The notes beneath the pieces were generated by a model. The model saw only the letters and a list, made by a program, of their open reading frames with translations, did not search any database and was not told where the DNA came from. Below, piece after piece: positions 42,871-46,449 of a DNA stretch of 46,449 nt (within the stretch, counting starts at the first letter, position 1; each line of letters opens with the position of its first letter). Origin of the DNA: Asaia krungthepensis NRIC 0535 (GTDB taxonomy: Bacteria > Pseudomonadota > Alphaproteobacteria > Acetobacterales > Acetobacteraceae); assembly GCF_025995175.1 (NCBI RefSeq), contig NZ_BAPV01000007.1, positions 1-46,449 on the forward strand, written 5' to 3'. The position numbers and the translations under genes are program-made.

Positions 42871-44187
42871 ATGACCAGAACCGCCCGATGTATCCCTGCG
42901 CTCGATCGCCTCGGTTTCGTGGCGACATTGCTCATGCCGGTGTTCCTCACACATGGGCGTGTGTTCTCTGAAATCTCCATGGATCTTCTCGCCGTCCTGC
43001 TGCTGGTACGATCCGCCTTGGGTCTGGGGTGGTTCTGGACGCGCCAGTTCTGGGTCCGTGTCGCCTTCCTCTGGTGGGGCTGGCAGATCGTTTGTTCCCT
43101 GCCCCATATCGGGCTTGGCTCATCGCAGGCACTCACCCAGGCCTGCCTTGCCATACGATTTCCACTCATGGCAGCGGCAATGCAGGTCTGGACGTTGCGC
43201 GACGCCGAATCACGCCTCTGGATGAGTCGGGTACTGGTGGCATGCTGTGCCTATTTCGTCCTGCAATTCGTGATGCAGGCGCTGCTCGGTCACAATCTTT
43301 TCGGTTATCCGCGCTATATCGATGGCACCTTGACCGGCCCCTACGCCCATCCGCGCGCCGCCGCTCCTTTTTCGCGACTGGTCCTGCCGGTCATGATGCT
43401 GGGCTGTGCCTTTCTGGTGGCACGGTCCGGGCGAGCTGAGAGCGATACATCTCGTTCAGTCGGCACAGGGACGTTTCTTGCCATGAGCGTGCTCGCTGTA
43501 CTGGTGCTGGGCCTGATGGTGCTTGCCGGACAGCGCATCCCCATGGCCCTTACGGCGCTGGGCATTGGCGTTTGTGCATTATTCTACCGCCCCCTGCGCC
43601 CCGCCGCCGTCGTGGGCGCGCTCAGCCTGCCCGTACTCGTGCTTCTGGCGCGCTTCGTTGCACCGCAGGCGTTCCAGCATCTTGTGATCCTGGCCGCGCA
43701 TCAGCTTTCCCATTTCTGGGAGTCGCATTACGGCCTTGTTTTCACGCGGGCCATGGTCATGGCTGAGGCTCATCCTGTGACCGGCCTCGGCTACGATGCC
43801 TTCCGTCATGCCTGCGCGAACCCGGCCTATCAGCATGGCTTGCCCTGGTTCAGTACGGCCAGTGACGGCGGCGGCGCAGGCATTTGCGTGCAGCACGCCC
43901 ATAACCACTACCTGCAGGCCCTGACCAATGCCGGTGTGCCGGGGCTCTTCCTGTTCGGCGGCCTCGTTTTTGCCTGCCTGCGTGCACTATGGCCGGTGCG
44001 AGGAGCGCATCACGCCTGGCGTATCGGGCTGTTTGCCGCTTTTTTCATCCAGGAATGGCCTTTTGCTTCGGCCAGTGATTTCCTCAACCTGCCTCTGGGT
44101 GGCTGGGCCTTCATGCTGCTCGGCGTCGGCCTTGCCGAGGCTGAGCACCGCCAGAGCGTTGAACCGAACCCTTACCCCGTCCTGTAA
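42871..44187 (+). CDS. O-antigen polymerase/ligase-like membrane protein
   Basis: A 438-residue polytopic membrane protein with about ten hydrophobic helices. The signature of the Wzy/WaaL class is in QHAHNHYLQALTNAGVPGLFLFGG, within the large loop region near residue 330-355. An earlier loop has YPRYIDGTLTGPYAHPRAAAPF. Such proteins polymerise or ligate lipid-linked polysaccharide units in the periplasm. The ATG at 42871 precedes the first typical helix (LGFVATLLMPVFLTHG); the frame is open to 42709, but that part has no support. There are no glycosyltransferases beside it, so it may serve an exopolysaccharide or O-antigen made elsewhere. Confidence 0.82.
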   Translation: MTRTARCIPALDRLGFVATLLMPVFLTHGRVFSEISMDLLAVLLLVRSALGLGWFWTRQFWVRVAFLWWGWQIVCSLPHIGLGSSQALTQACLAIRFPLMAAAMQVWTLRDAESRLWMSRVLVACCAYFVLQFVMQALLGHNLFGYPRYIDGTLTGPYAHPRAAAPFSRLVLPVMMLGCAFLVARSGRAESDTSRSVGTGTFLAMSVLAVLVLGLMVLAGQRIPMALTALGIGVCALFYRPLRPAAVVGALSLPVLVLLARFVAPQAFQHLVILAAHQLSHFWESHYGLVFTRAMVMAEAHPVTGLGYDAFRHACANPAYQHGLPWFSTASDGGGAGICVQHAHNHYLQALTNAGVPGLFLFGGLVFACLRALWPVRGAHHAWRIGLFAAFFIQEWPFASASDFLNLPLGGWAFMLLGVGLAEAEHRQSVEPNPYPVL

Positions 44188-44330
44188 TCCCGTAGGGGCG
44201 AGCGCCGGCATCCACGATCCACGAGAGTTCGTGCACGGCCGGCCGGGTGGCATGCCGCCTCTGTTCCTTACCCCCTTGCCACCCTATATGCTGAGCCGAC
44301 CATAACTCTTCGCGAAGATCCGGAGTGCCG

Positions 44331-45293
44331 ATGTCCGAAACCAAGACCCCCGTCACCGTTCTCACCGGCTTTCTCGGTGCCGGGAAAACGACCCTGCTCA
44401 ATCACATTCTCTCAAGCGAACACGGACGCAAATATGCGGTGCTCGTGAATGAGTTCGGCGAGCTCGGGGTCGATGGCGATCTGGTGGTCGACGCCGATGA
44501 AGAGGTGTTCGAGACCAATAATGGCTGCATCTGCTGCACCGTGCGTGGCGATCTGATCCGTATCCTCGGCAGTTTGCTGCGCCGTCGCGGCAAATTCGAT
44601 GGCATCATTGTCGAGACTACCGGGCTAGCCGACCCCGCCCCCGTGGCCCAGACCTTTTTCGTGGACGAAAACCTGCGCGAGAAGTCCCGTCTCGACGCCG
44701 TCGTGACCGTGGTGGACGCCTATAACGTGATCCAGACTCTCGACGAGAGTCCCGAGGCCATTCGTCAGGTCGCGTTTGCCGATGTGATCATTCTCAACAA
44801 GACCGATCTGGTGGATGAGGCAGGACTCGAGGCCATCGAAGCCCGTCTGCGTGGGATCAATGCCAGCGTGCAGATCCATCGCGCGCAGCACAGCGCCGTG
44901 GCGCTCAGCACCGTGCTCGATCAGGGCGGGTTCGATCTCGAACGTGCCCTCGAGACCATGCCCGATTTCCTCGAGAACAATGAGCATTCGCATGAGGAAG
45001 GCGTGACCAGCATGTCTTTCTCTGTTGCGGAACCGCTCGACGAGCAGCGCTTCCAGGCCTGGATCGGTGCGATTTTGCAGGAGCAGGGTGCCGATATCCT
45101 GCGCTCGAAGGGCATCATGCATTTTGCCGGCAAGGAGGAGCGCTTTGCATTCCAGGCCGTCCACATGATGGCCGATGGCGATTTCATCGGGAAGGGCAAG
45201 GAGGGTGACAGCACGGAATCACGCATCGTCTTCATCGGCCGCAACCTGAACCGTCCGCAACTGCGCCGTGGCTTCGAGAGCTGCCGCGCATGA
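44331..45293 (+). CDS. COG0523 (CobW/ZNG-type) GTPase metallochaperone
   Basis: A 320-residue G3E-type GTPase of COG0523. It has Walker A GFLGAGKTTLLNHIL (about 12-26), the metal motif CICC in NNGCICCTVRGDL, ETTGLADPAPV, NKTDLV (G4), and a His-rich stretch NNEHSHEEG before the C-terminal CobW_C domain. These proteins insert metals, most often zinc or cobalt, into client proteins. GGAG lies 5 bases before the ATG at 44331. It overlaps a WD40 gene by ATGA, a pairing seen in alphaproteobacteria. It is not near the cobalamin genes, so a zinc role is more likely; that is inference. Confidence 0.9.
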   Translation: MSETKTPVTVLTGFLGAGKTTLLNHILSSEHGRKYAVLVNEFGELGVDGDLVVDADEEVFETNNGCICCTVRGDLIRILGSLLRRRGKFDGIIVETTGLADPAPVAQTFFVDENLREKSRLDAVVTVVDAYNVIQTLDESPEAIRQVAFADVIILNKTDLVDEAGLEAIEARLRGINASVQIHRAQHSAVALSTVLDQGGFDLERALETMPDFLENNEHSHEEGVTSMSFSVAEPLDEQRFQAWIGAILQEQGADILRSKGIMHFAGKEERFAFQAVHMMADGDFIGKGKEGDSTESRIVFIGRNLNRPQLRRGFESCRA

Positions 45294-46324
45294 GCGAGAT
45301 GACCGAACTCCTCGCCACACGTGGCGCGGAAAAGACCATTGGCTCCCCTGTTACAGCGGTTGCCTGCGCACGCGACGGACAGAGTTTCGCTCTGGGCACG
45401 GTCGAGGGTGAGATCTTTCTCATCCCTGTGGCCGGGCTCAAGCTCCCCGAGACCTGGCAGCGTGTCGAGGCCCATGACGGTGCGGTGCTCTGCCTGGCTC
45501 CCGATACGGGCAAGACCGGGTTCGTGAGCGGCGGCGAGGATAGCCGTCTGTGCCGCACCCTGCCCGATGGCACGGTGACCGAACTTCACAAGGGTCGTCG
45601 CTGGGTCGAGTGCGTGTCGACCACCCCCGAGCACATCGCCTTTTCCATAGGCAAGCAGCTCGAAATCCGTAACGCGCCCGGCGATACGACGCTCAAGACC
45701 CTCGAACACCCTTCAACCGTGACCGGCATCGTTTTCGATGCCAAGGGCAAGCGCGTTGCGGCCTCGCATTATAATGGCGTGTCGATGTGGTTTGTAGGCG
45801 CAAAAGTAGATACCGTGCGCCCGCTCGAATGGAAGGGCAGCCACACCACCCTCGCCATTCATCCTGCTGGCGAGGCGCTCGTGACAGCGATGCAGGAAAA
45901 TGACCTGCATGGCTGGCGCCTGTCCGACAGCCATAACATGCGCATGAGCGGCTACCCCAAGCGCGTGACCTCGCTCTCCTTTACCCGTAACGGGCGCTGG
46001 CTTGCGACCTCAGGCGCCGATGCCATCGTGCTCTGGCCTTTCTTCGGCGGCGGCCCGATGGGCAAGCCGCCTACCGAGCTCGCCCGGCTGCCCGGCGTGT
46101 TCTGTTCCGCGGTCGCAGCACACCCCAAAAACGATATCATCGCCGCTGGCTTCGAAGACGGATCGGTGCTTCTCGCCGAACTTGGCTCAGAACGCGTTCT
46201 GCCCATCTGCCTCGGCAAGCGCGGCAAGGTGACCGGTCTGGCCTTCTCCCCGCTGGGTGGTGTCATGGTGTTCGGTACGGATGACGGCGTGATCGCCGCG
46301 ATCGATCTTTCTTCGGCGAGTTGA
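45290..46324 (+). CDS. WD40-repeat protein
   Basis: A 344-residue beta-propeller protein. Several WD40-like repeats are visible: VTAVACARDGQSFALGTVEGEIFLI, HDGAVLCLAPDTGKTGFVSGGEDSRL, VTGIVFDAKGKRVAASHYNGVSMW, VTSLSFTRNGRWLATSGADAIVLW and VTGLAFSPLGGVMVFGTDDGVIAAI. No signal peptide, so it is cytoplasmic. Its start overlaps the COG0523 GTPase stop, so they are made together; it may be a scaffold or client for the chaperone. Confidence 0.88.
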   Translation: MSEMTELLATRGAEKTIGSPVTAVACARDGQSFALGTVEGEIFLIPVAGLKLPETWQRVEAHDGAVLCLAPDTGKTGFVSGGEDSRLCRTLPDGTVTELHKGRRWVECVSTTPEHIAFSIGKQLEIRNAPGDTTLKTLEHPSTVTGIVFDAKGKRVAASHYNGVSMWFVGAKVDTVRPLEWKGSHTTLAIHPAGEALVTAMQENDLHGWRLSDSHNMRMSGYPKRVTSLSFTRNGRWLATSGADAIVLWPFFGGGPMGKPPTELARLPGVFCSAVAAHPKNDIIAAGFEDGSVLLAELGSERVLPICLGKRGKVTGLAFSPLGGVMVFGTDDGVIAAIDLSSAS

Positions 46325-46333
46325 GCCGATCAT

Positions 46334-46441
46334 GGGGCTCCGCCCCATACCCCGCCAAAGGACAGTCGTCCTTTGGAAACCTGTTCGACTAAGCCGGGAT
46401 GAAAGGGGCGTGCCCCTTTACGGGGGCAGGGCAGCGCCCTG
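46334..46441. repeat. cluster of short palindromes (REP-like)
   Basis: Four perfect or near-perfect palindromes follow the WD40 gene in 110 bases: GGGGC/GCCCC (46334-46347), CCAAAGGAC/GTCCTTTGG with a 4-base loop (46355-46376), AAAGGGGC/GCCCCTTT (46402-46419) and CAGGGC/GCCCTG (46427-46441). The first two can terminate the upstream unit. The whole looks like the GC-rich intergenic repeats found at gene ends in Acetobacteraceae; this comparison is from memory. Confidence 0.7.
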
Positions 46442-46449
46442 CAGACGCC

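Overview
The window looks like a chromosomal segment of an acetic acid bacterium (Acetobacteraceae, Alphaproteobacteria). The sequence is GC-rich. It carries the alphaproteobacterial order dusB - ntrC-like - ntrY - ntrX - hfq - hflX, an acetan-type pair of sugar-nucleotide genes (phosphomannomutase and the bifunctional mannose-1-phosphate guanylyltransferase), and small protein families common in this group. Asaia, Gluconobacter or a close relative is my inference; no rRNA or other species marker is present. There is no intact mobile element, CRISPR array or phage; only one decayed IS5-type transposase was found.

Layout. 1-6.2 kb: a 7-bp tandem repeat, a PepSY membrane protein, a stand-alone Hint-associated-like domain, an SDR reductase, a minimal arsenic unit (arsR-arsH), and a two-gene unit of a TIM-barrel sugar isomerase and an alpha/beta hydrolase. 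6.5-10.8 kb: a tiny zinc protein (DUF2256), the ribosomal operon rplM-rpsI with a recognisable promoter, then a tightly packed trio of a large exported protein, an NDUFA9-like reductase and a lipoprotein. 11-14 kb: the two GDP-mannose genes. 14.1-16.4 kb: tRNA-His, a SulP transporter and an Rrf2 regulator. 16.5-19 kb: the transposase relic, an AT-rich stretch, and an unfamiliar serine-hydrolase-like protein.

19-28.4 kb is a long minus-strand block: a BaeRF/host-attachment-like protein, an inositol-monophosphatase-family enzyme, hflX, hfq, ntrX, ntrY, an NtrC-like protein without a receiver domain, and dusB. ntrB, normally between dusB and ntrC, is absent. 28.5-37.6 kb is a late cobalamin cluster: cobC, cobD, bluB, cobQ, cobO, cobU, cobT and cobS. 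These cover the aminopropanol arm, lower-ligand synthesis, adenosylation, side-chain amidation and nucleotide-loop assembly. A LysR regulator and an orphan gene interrupt it.

37.7-40.5 kb groups periplasmic oxidative-stress functions: a Cu/Zn superoxide dismutase, DUF1272, a catalase-like haem protein and a cytochrome b561. 40.5-42.9 kb is mostly gene-free apart from one small exported protein. The end holds an O-antigen polymerase/ligase-like membrane protein, a COG0523 metal-chaperone GTPase overlapping a WD40 protein, and a dense cluster of short palindromes.

The observations I would follow up first are the reduced Ntr locus, the unfamiliar protein at 17.6 kb, the regulator/orphan pair inside the cobalamin genes, the ArsR operator overlapping its own start codon, and two palindromes built from the same 7-bp half-site. 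No clearly new multi-gene system was found. All functional calls rest on reading motifs by eye, without database searches.
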